From NCBI GenBank assembly GCA_014529385.2, contig CM043958.1:121304817-121368816 (forward strand): a stretch of 64,000 nucleotides of DNA, in the 5' to 3' direction. Position 1 is the stretch's first letter, and the number at the start of each line of letters is the position of its first letter. Source of the DNA: Adiantum capillus-veneris. Lineage: Eukaryota > Streptophyta > Polypodiopsida > Polypodiales > Pteridaceae. This document shows, piece after piece, positions 34,305-44,875 of this stretch. Made by a program: the position numbers and the translations under genes. The notes beneath the pieces were generated by a model. It saw only the letters and a list, made by a program, of their open reading frames with translations, did no database searches and was not told the DNA's origin.

Positions 34305-36196
34305 GATACCGTCAAAGAAAGTGCCAACAAATAGCCTGTACTCTCAAAAAATCCTATCCATTATCCGGTTAAATGTCGCAGGAGCATTGGTTAAGCCAAA
34401 AGGCATCACCAAAAACTCAAATAACCCAAAAGTTGTCCGAAAGGCTGTCTTGTAGACGTCTCCCGGCGCGAATTGGATCTGATGATATCAACAATTCAAA
34501 TCAATCCTGCTAAAACACGAGGATCCCTATAATCTGTCGAGAATATCATCGATCCTAGGAATGGGAAATCTGTTCTTGATGCTGATTTTGTTGAGAGCTC
34601 TATAATCGATGCACATTCTCCAAGATCCGTCTTTCTTCAAAACCAACAACACTGAGAGCAAAAAGGTGTAGTACTAGGGTGGACAAGACCCTTTTCCAAG
34701 AGGTCTTTCATTTGGTTCATAATCTCTTCGTTCTATGCTCGGCTCACACGATAAGGTGGCCGGTTCGGTGGGGTGCTTCCAGGTATCAGATCAATGGTAT
34801 GATCTTCAGGACGAGAAGATGGTAGCTCGCCTGGCAGGCCCTCTGAGAAGCAATCGGCATGAGAGTGGAGAATCAAGTTCAGATATATTTGTCCTATCCT
34901 CGTCACTTAACTCTTTCATAAAGATCGAGTAAACAAACAGACTGGATTTCATTAATTTTGAAATGGCCGAAGCCGATACAATAGGGACAGACTCGCCCTT
35001 AAATTTGATGTCAAGTACAATGGTTCTGCCCTTCTCTGTGGTCAATGTCCCTTTCCTTGCCAAATAGTCGACCACGACGTTGTTCTTGTGGTACCAAGGA
35101 ATTCCCAAGAGAACATCACAACCTTCCAAAGGCATTATGTTAAAGTCCTCATGTCCCAAATACCCCTGACAATGCAACCGAAGTTTGCCAATGATAGGTG
35201 TAATGGCTACGTCCCTACTGAGTGCCGCTAGAACTGCCTCCGCAAGTGGTCCCATCCGATCGGGAGTGATCTCGAGCCGCGCCGCCAATTCCGGTGAAAT
35301 GAAGTTGGCCTTGGCTCCTCCATCAAAGAAGATCAGGGCCTCTTGGTCTTTCACTTTGCCCCAAGCTCGACAAAGTTCTGTACTCTCGTCCAACATGCTA
35401 AGATCGATACCAACACAATCTAGAACCGGTCCTGTTTTCATCTTGCCTTTCTTTCCACGTTCTTCAACTGCTCTCGAACTCTCAAGCCTTTCGTCGTCCT
35501 TGTCATTCTGTTCTTTCTGTGCCTTTTTAGGGCACTTTGCGGAGATATGTCTAGTTCCCCGCAGCCAAAGCACTTCCCTTCCCTGATGAAGCGAGCTCTC
35601 TCCTGAGGAGTAAGCTTGGGTCGTGCATCTTTGTTTTCTGGGTTGCTCTTTCTCTTTCTACTTTCATTTGTCGAAGTCTGTTCGGCTCTTTTGTGTCATC
35701 ATCTCATCGGTGGGGTAGGTCAGACTACCAGAGTGAATGGCAAAACCTCGTTTCGCATGACTCATCAACTCGTGAATGGAAGCTGACTTCTGTCCAAGCA
35801 GTGATCTCGGATCTCTGTAGGTAGACCCAAGGTAAACCGCTCAATCTGTTCCTTGAATGAGATCTTCTTAAATGAAGATGCGGGTAGAAAAGAGCTCCAT
35901 AATCTCTCGAAATAAGCGTCCAGTGTATCCTTCTTGTGATCCGAAGATGGTTCCAAGCAGTTCATATATCCCGTTCATACTCTCGAGTCAGCCATGAAGA
36001 AATAAAAAGCCTCTTGAACTTCAGCCATTTAACTGGCGCAGTCTTGCTTAATAGAAGCGTGGACCACCAAGTTCGAGCATTCCCCTTAAAGTAAGAGGCA
36101 ACTCTCCGAATCTTTGCCTGAAGCCATAGGTGCCATGGGAAAAAAATTGGGATCGGATATTTTGTAGAAGAGAAATCGGCCGTGCTTTGATACCAC
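34305..36196 (-). pseudogene. Gyp-2 body D, 5' part
   Basis: This continues body D to the right of Gyp-3. It holds RT fragments (34,310-34,750), the protease and linker (open frame 35573-34806 with FFDGGAKANFIS and [12 protein letters not shown]) and gag (35,580-36,110). Near 36,113 the gag core jumps to the start of gag (ctccgaatctt|tgcctgaagcc), so roughly the N-terminal half of gag is deleted. This deletion is absent from body C. Confidence 0.8.
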
Positions 36197-36821
36197 TGTA
36201 ACAAACTTGGGCACTTCAAGTCAAGAACCTATCGCGATAGCACCAAATAACCACTTCAAAACAGTTCACAGTTCACAATTTATTCGACACTGGCCCAGCG
36301 AAGTTCCGTGCCTAGAGATATTGGCCCCCAAGACTGGCGCCCCTTTTCGCTATTTCTTTTTGTATTAATCTGAGTTCAAAGTACAAGAGTGCGGGCAGGC
36401 GCTCACACTCAGACTCTGCGTCCAGATGCTCTGGGGTGTGAGAGGCCATCCCGTTATTTAAAGGTTACATGGGATGCCAAAAGTAGAGCCCTAAAAGCTT
36501 CTTTAAAAAGCTGCCCATAAAAACTGCCTCTAAAGGCTTTCAAAAATAACGCAAATTAAAAGTTTTGTCTCTCTCCCTTTAAGTCCCCGCGTAAGAATCC
36601 ACGCAGCCAAAACTTTATGTAAAATAAAGCAATCTCGAAAGCTGCGCCAAGCTGAAAAGCGAATCACCGCATATGTCCTACTTTCCGTACGCTAAGCCAG
36701 CGTGCATCGCGAAAGGTGCCGTACAGCATGCCACGTCATCTTTTTGCCAAAATGAAGCTGCTGACAAAATTCCTCACGTCGGGGCTGTCCATGCCACAAA
36801 AGGGTGTACGTACAAGGCAGC

Positions 36822-36866
<45 letters not shown>

Positions 36867-36925
36867 TTGCCCGAGAGGGTGTGTGTGTATGTATACTGGG
36901 CGCGCCACGTCACTAGGTTGTGACA
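36197..36925 (-). repeat. Gyp-2 array, 5' terminal LTR
   Basis: It runs from tgtaaca (36197) to tgtgaca (36925) and is 729 bases long because of an expanded poly-C tract. The forward gataccac at its left is the PBS of body D. Confidence 0.85.
36823..36863. repeat. 41-base poly-C tract
   Basis: An uninterrupted run of 41 C. The sister LTR at 20632-21325 has 9 C at the same place, and the LTR at 24673-25371 has a broken run of 6. Confidence 0.95.
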
Positions 36926-37174
36926 GCCTCTCACAACTCAGAGCATCTGAACGCAGAGTCTGAGTGTGGGCGCTTGTCGGCACTCTTGTACTTTGAACAC
37001 AGATTAATACAAAAAGAAATACCAAAAGAGGCGCCAGTCTTTGGGCCCAATATCTCTAGGCACGGAACTCCGCCGGGCCAATGTCGAATAAATTGCGAAC
37101 TGTGAACTGTTTTGAAGTGGTTATTTGGTGTTGTCACGGTAGATTCTTGACTTGAAGTGTCCAAGTCTGTTACA
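36926..37174 (+). repeat. Gyp-1 5' LTR, right part (R-U5)
   Basis: It begins with the duplicated gcctc and aligns with 44629-44875. It ends ctgttaca, one base before the PBS. Confidence 0.85.
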
Positions 37175-37243
37175 GTGGTATCAAAGCACGGCAGATTTCT
37201 CTTCTACGGGAAATCCGATCCCAAAAAAAATTCCGCAATACCT

Positions 37244-38860
37244 ATGGCTTCAGGCAAAGATCAGTCGACTCCCTCTGCATCCGAAGATGCGGGAAGGGAT
37301 CACAACGAAGATTCAGGCAAGGAGTATGGCCCTCCTCGGCCTACTCGGGCAGAGCGTCGAGAAATGGAGCGTCAACGATTGATCGGCGACGCAACAAAGA
37401 TGATGCTTGATTTTGCCAAGGAGCCGAAAATGGCAAAATATATGAGCAAGACCTCTTTGGAGGAGGTGCACACGCAGTGGCAGAAAACCACAGAACCACC
37501 CCGAAAACCCGCTCTCAAGAAACCTCCTACTCCCAAGAAGTACACAGAGAAAGAATTAGAAGAGGTGGTTGATGCACGAATTGCTCAGCTTTTGGACGTG
37601 CAGAACAAAGCTAAAAAGCACGGCAAAAAGTAGAAGAAAGGCGCTGACTTCCCAGGTTATTTGGGTCGTTAGTCGACATTTGAAAAGGCAAAGAAACAGA
37701 AGAAGCATGTTCAATTTGAAGGAGAACCCAGTTCTTCTTCTTCTTCTTCTTCTGACAGTTCTTCTAACTCATCTAATTCGAGCAAAGAAGACCAAAAAGT
37801 CAAAAAGGGAAGCAAAAAGCAACGCTTCGGAAAGGGTAAGAAAAAGGCAAAGAAGTCTAAATCTCGCCCTGTGAGTGATAGTTCTATAGAGGACTCGTCT
37901 ACAGACAATTTCAACTCTGACGACAACAACTTTTATGCAAAGAAGAAGAATTTTTACAAAGCCAACCAGTATGACTTTCTGGAAGACAAAAGCAAGAAAG
38001 TCCGAGAGTTTAAGGAAGGTGGACAGTCAATTAAATTTGACACTTATTCTGGTTATAGAGATACTTCGAAGTCTTTGTCTTTTGTACAGCACTTTGACAT
38101 CGCTTTTGCGGGAGGGCGTTACTCAGAGCACTCTAAGATTCGGAGAGCTGCCTCTTATTTTAAGGGGAATGCTCGAACTTGGTGGTCCACGCTTCTATTA
38201 AACAAGACTGCGCCAGTTAAATGGCTGAAATTCAAGAGGCTTTTTATTTCTTCTTGGCTGACTCGAGAGTATGAACACGACATACGAAATGCTTGGAACC
38301 ATCTTCGGATGACCAAGAAGGATACAGTGGACGCTTATTGCAAGAGATTCTGGAGCTCTTTTCTACCCGCCTCTTCATTTAAGAAGATCTCGTTCAAGGA
38401 ACAGATTGAGCGGTTTACTTTGGGTCTTCCTACAGAGATCCGAAATCACTGCTTGGAACAAAAGTCGGCTTCCATTCAAGAGTTGATGAGTCATGCGAAA
38501 TGGGGTTTTGCCATTCACTCTGGCAGTTTGACCGACCCTACCGATGAGATCATGACACAAAGAGCCGAACAGACTTTGACAAATGAGAGTAGAAAGAGAA
38601 AGAGCAACCCAGAAAAGAAAGATGCACAACCCAAACTCACTCCTCAGGAGAGAGCTCGCTACATCAGGGAAGGGAAGTGCTATGGATGCGCGGAAACTGG
38701 ACATATCTCCGCGAAGTGCCCTAAAAAGGCACAGAAAGAACAAAACGACAACGACGACGAAAGGCCTGAGAGTTCGAGAGCAACTGAGGAACGTGGAAGA
38801 AAAGACAAGATGAAAACAGGACTGGTTCCAGATTGCGTGGTTACCGATCCCAGCACGTTG
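37244..38860 (+). pseudogene. Gyp-1 gag
   Basis: A likely start is the ATG at 37244 (MASGKDQSTPSA). Two TAG stops (37633 and near 37672) sit where related copies have CAG, consistent with C-to-T change at methylated CHG sites. After a Ser run and Lys-rich region, the open frame at 37871-39124 carries the gag core (FVQHFDIAFAGGRY, YFKGNARTWWSTLL, SYFKG..RFTLGLPTEIR) and a CCHC knuckle (CYGCAETGHISAKC, 38,680-38,720). Confidence 0.85.
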
Positions 38861-41264
38861 GACGAGAGTACAGAACTTTGTCGAGCTTGGGGCAAAGTGA
38901 AAGACCAAGAAGCCCTGATCTTCTTTGATGGAGGAGCCAAGGCCAACTTCATTTCACCAGAATTGGCGGCACGGTTCGAGATCACTCCCGATCAGATGGG
39001 ACCACTTGCGGAGGCAGTTCTAGCGGCACCCGGCAGGGACGTAGCCATTACACCTGTCATTGGCAAACTTCGGTTGCACTGTCAAGGGTATTTGGGGCAT
39101 GAGAACTTTTACATAATGCCTTAGGAAGGTTGTGATGTCCTCTTGGGAATTCCCTGGTACCACAAGAACAACGCCGTGGTCAACTATCGGGCAAGCAAAG
39201 CGACATTGACAACAGAGAAGGGCAAAACCATTGTACTTGACATCAAACTTAAGGGCGAGTCTGTCCCTATTGTATCGGCTTCGGCCATTTCAAACTTAAT
39301 AAATCCAGTCTGTTTGTTTACTCGATCTTTATGAAAGAGTTGAGTGATGAGGATAGGACAAATATGTCAACTTGACAAAGAATGCCAAGATTTTCTCCAC
39401 TCTCATGCCGATTGCTTCGCAGAGGGCCTACTAGGCGAGTTACCACCCGTTCGTCCTGAAGATCATACCATAGATCTGATACCTGGAAGCACACCACTGA
39501 ACCGACCACCTTATCGTGTGAGCCGAGCACAGAACGACGAGATTATGAACCAAGTGAAAGACCTCCTAAAAAAGGGTCTTGTCCAGCCTAATACTTCACC
39601 GTATTGCTCTCCAATGTTGTTGGTTTTGAAGAAAGACGGATCTTTGAGAATGTGCATCGATTATAGAGCTCTCAACAAAATCACCATCAAGAACAGATTT
39701 CCGATTCCTGGGATCGATGATATACTCGATAGATTACAAGGATCCTCTAACTTTAGCAGAATTGATTTGAAGAGTGGATATCATAAGATCCGAATCGTGC
39801 CGAGAGACGTCTACAAGACAGCCTTTCGGACGACTTTTGGGTTATTTGAGTTTTTGGTGACGCCTTTTGGCCTAACCCACTCCTGCGACATTTACCTGGA
39901 TGATGGACAGGATTTTTCGAGAGTACAGGCTATTTGTTGGCACGTCCCCGTCCCTAGGACCCGCCACGTCCCCGAGACCCGTACCCGTCTCCATGTATCT
40001 ATGGCAGAGATACACTTTTTGGGACACATTGTGTCAGCAGCAGGAGTGCAAATGGATCCGGCCAAGATAAAGACTATCCGTGATTGGCCCGGTTTGAAGA
40101 ATGTCCATGAAGTTAGAAGCTTCTTGGGATTGTGTTCGTACTACAGGCGGTTCATTCGAAAGTTTGCAGAGGTTGCTTCCCCTTTGCATATCTTGACACA
40201 GAAAGGAGTCCCTTTCTCGTGGGGACCCACAGAGGTGACTGCCTTTCAGACTTTGAAAGAGAAATTGACTACGGGACCAGTTCTGACTTTGCCGGACTTG
40301 CAGAAGTCATTTGAAGTATATTGCAATGCTTATGGTCGTAGTCTGGGTGCAGTCTTAATGCAAGAAGGCCATGTCATTGCTTACGAGAGCCGATTGTTCT
40401 CAAGGCCGGAATTGACAACACAGATTTATGAGAAAGAACTTTTGGCGGTTATCCACGCTCTTACTCGGTGGCGGCACTACCTACTCGGAGTGGATTTTAT
40501 TGTCTTTACAGACCATCAAAGTTTACGCTACTTCTTGTCACAAAAGCAGCTATCAAAAAAGCAGATGCGGTGGGCGAACGCTATCAAAAAAGCAGATGCG
40601 GTGGGCGAACATCTTGTTACAGTTTCACTTCCAGATTTTCCATGTTCACGGACAGAAGAATTTGGTGGCAGATGCTTTGTCTTGGAAGCCGTTGGTTCTG
40701 GCTATTACCGCGATTCACCATAGGAGCTTCGAGGATATGGTCGACCAGTATGCCACAGATACAGATTTTGCAGACGTTTTCACACGGATATGAGATGGGG
40801 AGACAGTAGTGGGATATTCCATTCGAGATGGCTACTTGATGAGGAAAACCATGTTGTGCGTTACACAGCCGTTTATGGAAAAGGTTATGAGGGAATGCCA
40901 TTGTCCGCCTTTTACGGGTCACCGCGGCATTGCTACCACCATGAAAGGGGTAGAGAGATATTTCTTTTGGCCGAGACTCAAGAAGGATGTGGACGAGTTT
41001 GTGCGCAGTTGCTTGGTATGCCAGAAGGTCAAGTTTGACAAGCATAAAGCACAGAGACTGTTACAGCCTTTGCCCATACCCACCCGCCCCTAGGAAAGTA
41101 ATGCAATGGATTTCATTTTTGATCTCCCGAGAACACAGAGTGGTCACAATGGTATCTGGACTGATATTGACAGATTTAGCAAGCAGACTCATTTCATTCC
41201 AGTGAAGAAAACAGTCAAGCCGGATCACTTAGCGAGACTGTTTGTGACCCAAATTTTCTAATTA
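38860..41264 (+). pseudogene. Gyp-1 PR, RT, RNase H and integrase start
   Basis: Protease has FFDGGAKANFIS (38,920-38,955), then a TAG at 39122 just before [11 protein letters not shown]. The RT open frame starts at 39344. Its catalytic FFDD segment is missing and replaced by GC-rich filler (39,944-40,006). RNase H (CNAYGRSLGAVLMQ, 40,321-40,362) is frame-broken by a 31-base tandem duplication at 40,549-40,610. Integrase begins at 40,809 (HHCC region with FTGHRGIATTMKG and CLVCQKV) and is cut at 41264 by LARD-1. Confidence 0.85.
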
Positions 41265-41585
41265 TGTCACAAACTGCTGACGTGTCAAATCCTAAAGAAT
41301 GGAGCCAACTTACAGATTCCGACCGAGGGGCCTAAACCCTAAGAAGAACAAGTAACAAAAGAAGAAGTCCTACCAACTTATGGGAACCCCGTCCGATGGG
41401 TCCCCAAGTGACATAAAGATTAAAATAAAGCAGGACCCGCAGCTGATGACATGACAGTTTCCGAAAATTGCGCTAACATGATGACGTGTCGTCTCTCTCT
41501 CTCTCTCAGTTCAGTTGTTATTGAAGTGTTAAAAGTCTGTTCAGTCTGTTCTTTTCTATTGGCACGTGGTGCCCGTCTTGTGACA
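41265..41585 (+). repeat. LARD-1 5' LTR, internally deleted
   Basis: It lacks about 310 bases present in the 3' LTR: atgatgacgtg joins directly to tcgtctctctctc. Confidence 0.85.
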
Positions 41586-41840
41586 GTGGTATCAAAGCAT
41601 CAAGCGTGTGCTTTTTTGAAAGCATAAATTTTAGCTTCGTGCTCCGACCCCCCGCTCCGATCTCGGACTTATTAGCCACTCCCACCCTTACTTCATCGCA
41701 CATCGCCCCCGTCTTGTGACAGTGGTATCAGAGCATCAGGCGTGTGCTTTTCTGAAAGCATAAATTTTAGCTTCGTGCTCCGATCCCCTGCTCCGATCTC
41801 GAACTTATTAGCCACTCCCACCCTTATTTCATCGCGCATC
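41571..41840 (+). repeat. LARD-1 duplicated PBS region
   Basis: A unit of about 136 bases (cccgtcttgtgacagtggtatca, then agcgtgtgctttt and gcttcgtgctccga) occurs twice in tandem. The element therefore carries two LTR-end plus PBS copies, at 41587 and 41723. Confidence 0.85.
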
Positions 41841-41956
41841 GGACGTGCTCCCGTCTTCACCGCTCATGTCTTACAGGGCATAAGCCATTAAGATCACTTG
41901 CAAGAGAAGGATCCAACATTTGTTTGCAGCTGTTGTTTTTCTTAGAGACAGTACCA

Positions 41957-42286
41957 TGTAGATGTTAATAGCTACCAAGTAGCGTACTCCGAGGACTTGG
42001 CAAGCTTTCAAAAAAAAAATTTGCCCGAAGTTATATGGTTTCTGACATCTTCCTTCAGAGTGCAACTTCTGGCAGAGTGGGGTATCCTAAAATGCTCGTC
42101 ATGGAACCCCTAGCAGATTATAACTTGAAGTTTCTCGACATCTCCCAATAGATGTCTCTTCACGAGCAGATGACCTTGGAGGTCCAATGCGATTGCTATC
42201 TTGGAACTACCATCACCGTTAAAGAAACACTGTTTGTCCGAGAGCTGATGGACCCTACTGTGCTCGGCCACAACCCTATGGAATGA
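41957..42286 (+). pseudogene. Unknown coding-like stretch in LARD-1
   Basis: One plus-strand frame is open for about 105 codons except for a single TAG (42149-42151), ending at a TGA. It reads, in part, SGRVGYPKMLVMEPLADYNL and then CDCYLGTTITVKETLFVREL. The composition is protein-like, but I recognise no family. It might be a remnant of a gag-like or captured host sequence. Confidence 0.3.
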
Positions 42287-42564
42287 ACCTAACCCTAATA
42301 TTTTGGTGCAGGTTTCACGATGGAAAGTCGGTCACCTTTTCGAGCTCGATTGATGTCGAGATTGCTTTTTAAGTTTGAGTTTTGTTAGAACTTGTTTGGT
42401 GATCCTGTTTGGAATTTGTTTGAAATGGATGGTATCTATTTTGAAACTGTCTTGGTGCCGATTTGAAATGTTTGACTCTGGTTTTAATACTGGTTTCAAT
42501 GATTGGTGATTTTACTCCTAGGTGGAGTAGTGAGAAATAATGTTTGAGAATGCTTGTTCATACT

Positions 42565-42839
42565 CATGGCTCGGACCCTTGTGGTTATTTACGGGGGGAG
42601 AATTGTTGTTGTGACTCCCAACCCGGACCTGGATGATTATGCGGGAGGAGTATTAAGAAGTCTGAGCAGTGGTTATTCTCAGCACTTATAAACGACGCAG
42701 GCTACGGTCTGGGAGGCGTTTGGTTGTAAAAGGCCTCTATATCTCCCGGCGCGGACCTTTTTAGGTTATGCGGGAGGAGTGACGAGGGAGTCATTGAACA
42801 GCTCATGGCCCAAACCTAGATGGTTATTTGCAAGGGGAG
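42565..42839 (+). repeat. Four hairpin-like repeats in LARD-1
   Basis: Four related 36-38 base segments lie at 42565-42600, 42614-42650, 42742-42779 and 42803-42839. They share [CG]RRACC...GRTTATnnnCRRGGGGAG-type sequence. The second and third are bounded by ctccc and gggag, and the third can pair ctcccg with cgggag and acct with aggt. Confidence 0.6.
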
Positions 42840-43193
42840 TGTTCATCGGCAACTTTATGTTTCTATGTCTTGTAACATGCATATGTGAGCATTTGTGTTG
42901 CATTATCATGTGTGCCAACCATTGAATATTCCTAATTGGATGAGATTACAGGGTATGTAATTTTAGTGCATCAAGACACTCGTGGAAGATCAATGCGGTC
43001 TGGGTGTGATGGCTAATTTTACTACGCCGGAATATCAAGAGTTCCAATCTGGACGAAAGGAGGAGCTCACTCCTTAACAAAAAGAGCAAACTGATTGTCC
43101 CTCGGAATGACCCTCGGAAATTTTTGAGCTAACTTGAGTTGTTTGCAGATATGTTGTAATCGCGGACGATTACTCTCTTTCAAGAAGGGGAGA

Positions 43194-43824
43194 TGTCACA
43201 AACTGCTGACGTGTCAAAGCCTAAAGAATGGAGCCAACTTACAGATGCCGGCCGAGGGGCCTAAACCCTAAGAAGAACAAGTAACAGAAGAAGTCCTACC
43301 AACTTATGGGGACCCCATCCGATGGGGCCCCAAGTGACATAAAGATTAAAATAAAGCAAGACCCGCAACTCATGACATGGCAGTTTTAGAAAATTGCGTT
43401 GACATGATGATGTGGCAGGCTATACGGATTTCCGCGTTTTGTGCTGACTGCTATACGAAATTCCATGATTTACGCTGGCAGCATTTTGGCATTCCTTTTG
43501 GATCAAAAGCTTTTGAGTTTGAAGGCTTTTCATGTAAAACTGCTTTTGGGGCCCAAGGCCTTTAAATATGAGGCTAGGGCTCATTCTCTGGCATGCTTCC
43601 TAGAGAAGGTGCAGAGTCTAGAGTACTGGCTTGTATTGTGTTGATGCAATATAAAGAAATATCGAAAGGGGCGCCAAGGTTTGGGGCCAATACTCTCTGG
43701 GGTGGAATTCCACCACTCCGTGTCGCGTGTCGTCTATCTTTCTCTCAGTTCAGCTGTTATTGAAGTGTTAAAAGTCTATTCAGTCTGTTCTTTTCTATTG
43801 GCACGTGGTGCCCGTCTTGTGACA
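43194..43824 (+). repeat. LARD-1 3' LTR
   Basis: The full 631-base LTR, ending cttgtgaca directly before gatta. Confidence 0.85.
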
Positions 43825-44176
43825 GATTACATGGCATGCCTGAGACGATTGTCTCGACAGGGACCCCAGATTTACGAGTTTGTTTTGGAAGGCAATTTGG
43901 GAGAACATTGGCACGCGGTTGCAGTTCTCATCATCTTTCCACCCACAGACTGACGGGCAATCTGAGATTGCCAATTCAGTGGTTTTAGATTTATTGAAGT
44001 CTTATATCTCGGATCAGAAGACTCAATGGGAAAAGTATCTACCTTTGGTGGAATTTGCCTACAATAACACAATACACTCTTCGACGGGGAAGGCGCCATT
44101 TGAGATTGTTGAAGGTGCTTATGTCTGTTTTGCAGGCGTAATCGAGGGTGATTACTATGCTTTCAAGAGGGGGGTA
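43825..44176 (+). pseudogene. Gyp-1 integrase, remaining part
   Basis: The sequence resumes with gattacatggcatgcctgag, the expected continuation of the integrase core. It includes the region around the catalytic Glu (QTDGQSEIANSVV) and VEFAYNNTIHSSTGKAPFEI. After EIVEGA it jumps to the 3' untranslated region and PPT, so the integrase C-terminus and chromodomain are missing. Confidence 0.85.
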
Positions 44177-44875
44177 TGTCACAAAGTGGTGACGTGGTTG
44201 CCCAATGTACACACACACACTACCCCTAGGTGCGGGAAAGACCTTCTGCAGAATGATGACCTGGCAACAGGAAACCCTAACTCATACACACTCTCTGTCC
44301 ACAAGGAAGTTGCAAGAATTTCCGTGCAGTGCTGACGTGGCAGTCCGCGTTTTGCGGCACGAATCACGGAAAACCGTACAGCTGACATGGCAGCTTTTGT
44401 GCGTTGGCAACCTTTGCTTTATTTGCTCCACGCAATTGGAAAAGAGAGAGATTCCTTTTTGCTTTATTTTATAAAAGCATAAGAGAGAGAAAGAAAGAGT
44501 CTCTGCTTTATTTTACGAGGGCTTTATTTATCAAAGCTTTTGAGTTTTTGATTTCCAGCTTTTGGGGCTCTGCTTTTGGCAACCCTTGTAATCTTTAAAT
44601 ATGTGAGCAGACCTCTCACAACTCAGGCCTCTCACAACTCAGAGCATCTGGACGCAGAGTCTGAGTGTGAGCGCCTCCCCGCACTCTTGTACTTTGAACA
44701 CAGATTAATACAAAAAGAAATACCGAAAGGGGTGCCAGTCTTTGGGGCCAATATCTCTAGGCACGGAACTCTGCCAGGCCAATGTCAAATAAATTGCGAA
44801 TCGTGAACTGTTTTGAAGTGGTTATTAGGTGTTGTCGCGGTAGATTCTTGACTTGGAGTGTCCAAGTCTGTTACA
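44177..44875 (+). repeat. Gyp-1 3' LTR
   Basis: It begins TGTCACAAAGTGGTGACGTGG and ends ctgttaca. It has an extra 16-base repeat (cctctcacaactcagg, twice near 44612-44640) compared with the 5' LTR. Confidence 0.85.

Larger units (their letters stand above)
19267..36925 (-). mobile_element. Gyp-2 array: tandem multi-LTR gypsy array
   Basis: Reading leftward on the minus strand, the order is LTR (36197-36925), body D, LTR (24673-25371), body C, LTR (20632-21325), body B, truncated LTR (19267-19686). Each internal LTR is preceded by a PPT (forward tacccccct next to the LTR end) and followed by a PBS (forward gataccac/gctctgatacca), so adjacent bodies share LTRs. The whole array is flanked by gcctc at 19262-19266 and 36926-36930. 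It belongs to the same family as Gyp-1. Body D is split by Gyp-3. Confidence 0.85.
41265..43824 (+). mobile_element. LARD-1: short non-autonomous LTR element
   Basis: LTRs are 41265-41585 and 43194-43824. Both begin TGTCACAAACTGCTGACGTG and end cttgtgaca. The PBS tggtatcaaagc (41587-41598) is of the Met type, and the PPT caagaaggggaga (43181-43193) adjoins the 3' LTR. It has no RT, protease or integrase. It is inserted in Gyp-1 integrase at a site matching gatta; the flanks are aatta (41260-41264) and gatta (43825-43829). Its termini, PBS and PPT resemble those of Gyp-1/Gyp-2, so it may use their proteins. Confidence 0.85.
18823..44875 (+). mobile_element. Gyp-1: Ty3/gypsy element, host of nested insertions
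   Basis: The 5' LTR is split into 18823-19266 and 36926-37174. The PBS tggtatcaaagcac (37176-37189, initiator-Met tRNA type) follows one spacer base after the LTR. The PPT caagaggggggta precedes the 3' LTR (44177-44875). Flanking cctcc/ccttc is a probable 5-bp TSD with one change. Gag-pol is frame-broken. The integrase is split by LARD-1, and its C-terminus and any chromodomain are deleted directly into the PPT region. Without its insertions the element would be about 5.8 kb. Confidence 0.8.

Noticed and set aside
36692-37025. Poly-Gly and poly-Pro open frames
   Set aside because: They are translations of the 41-base C run in both directions, not genes.
36197-37174. Palindromic head-to-head LTR pair from recombination
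   Set aside because: The gcctc duplication and the matching left half of the plus LTR at 18823-19266 show a nested insertion instead.
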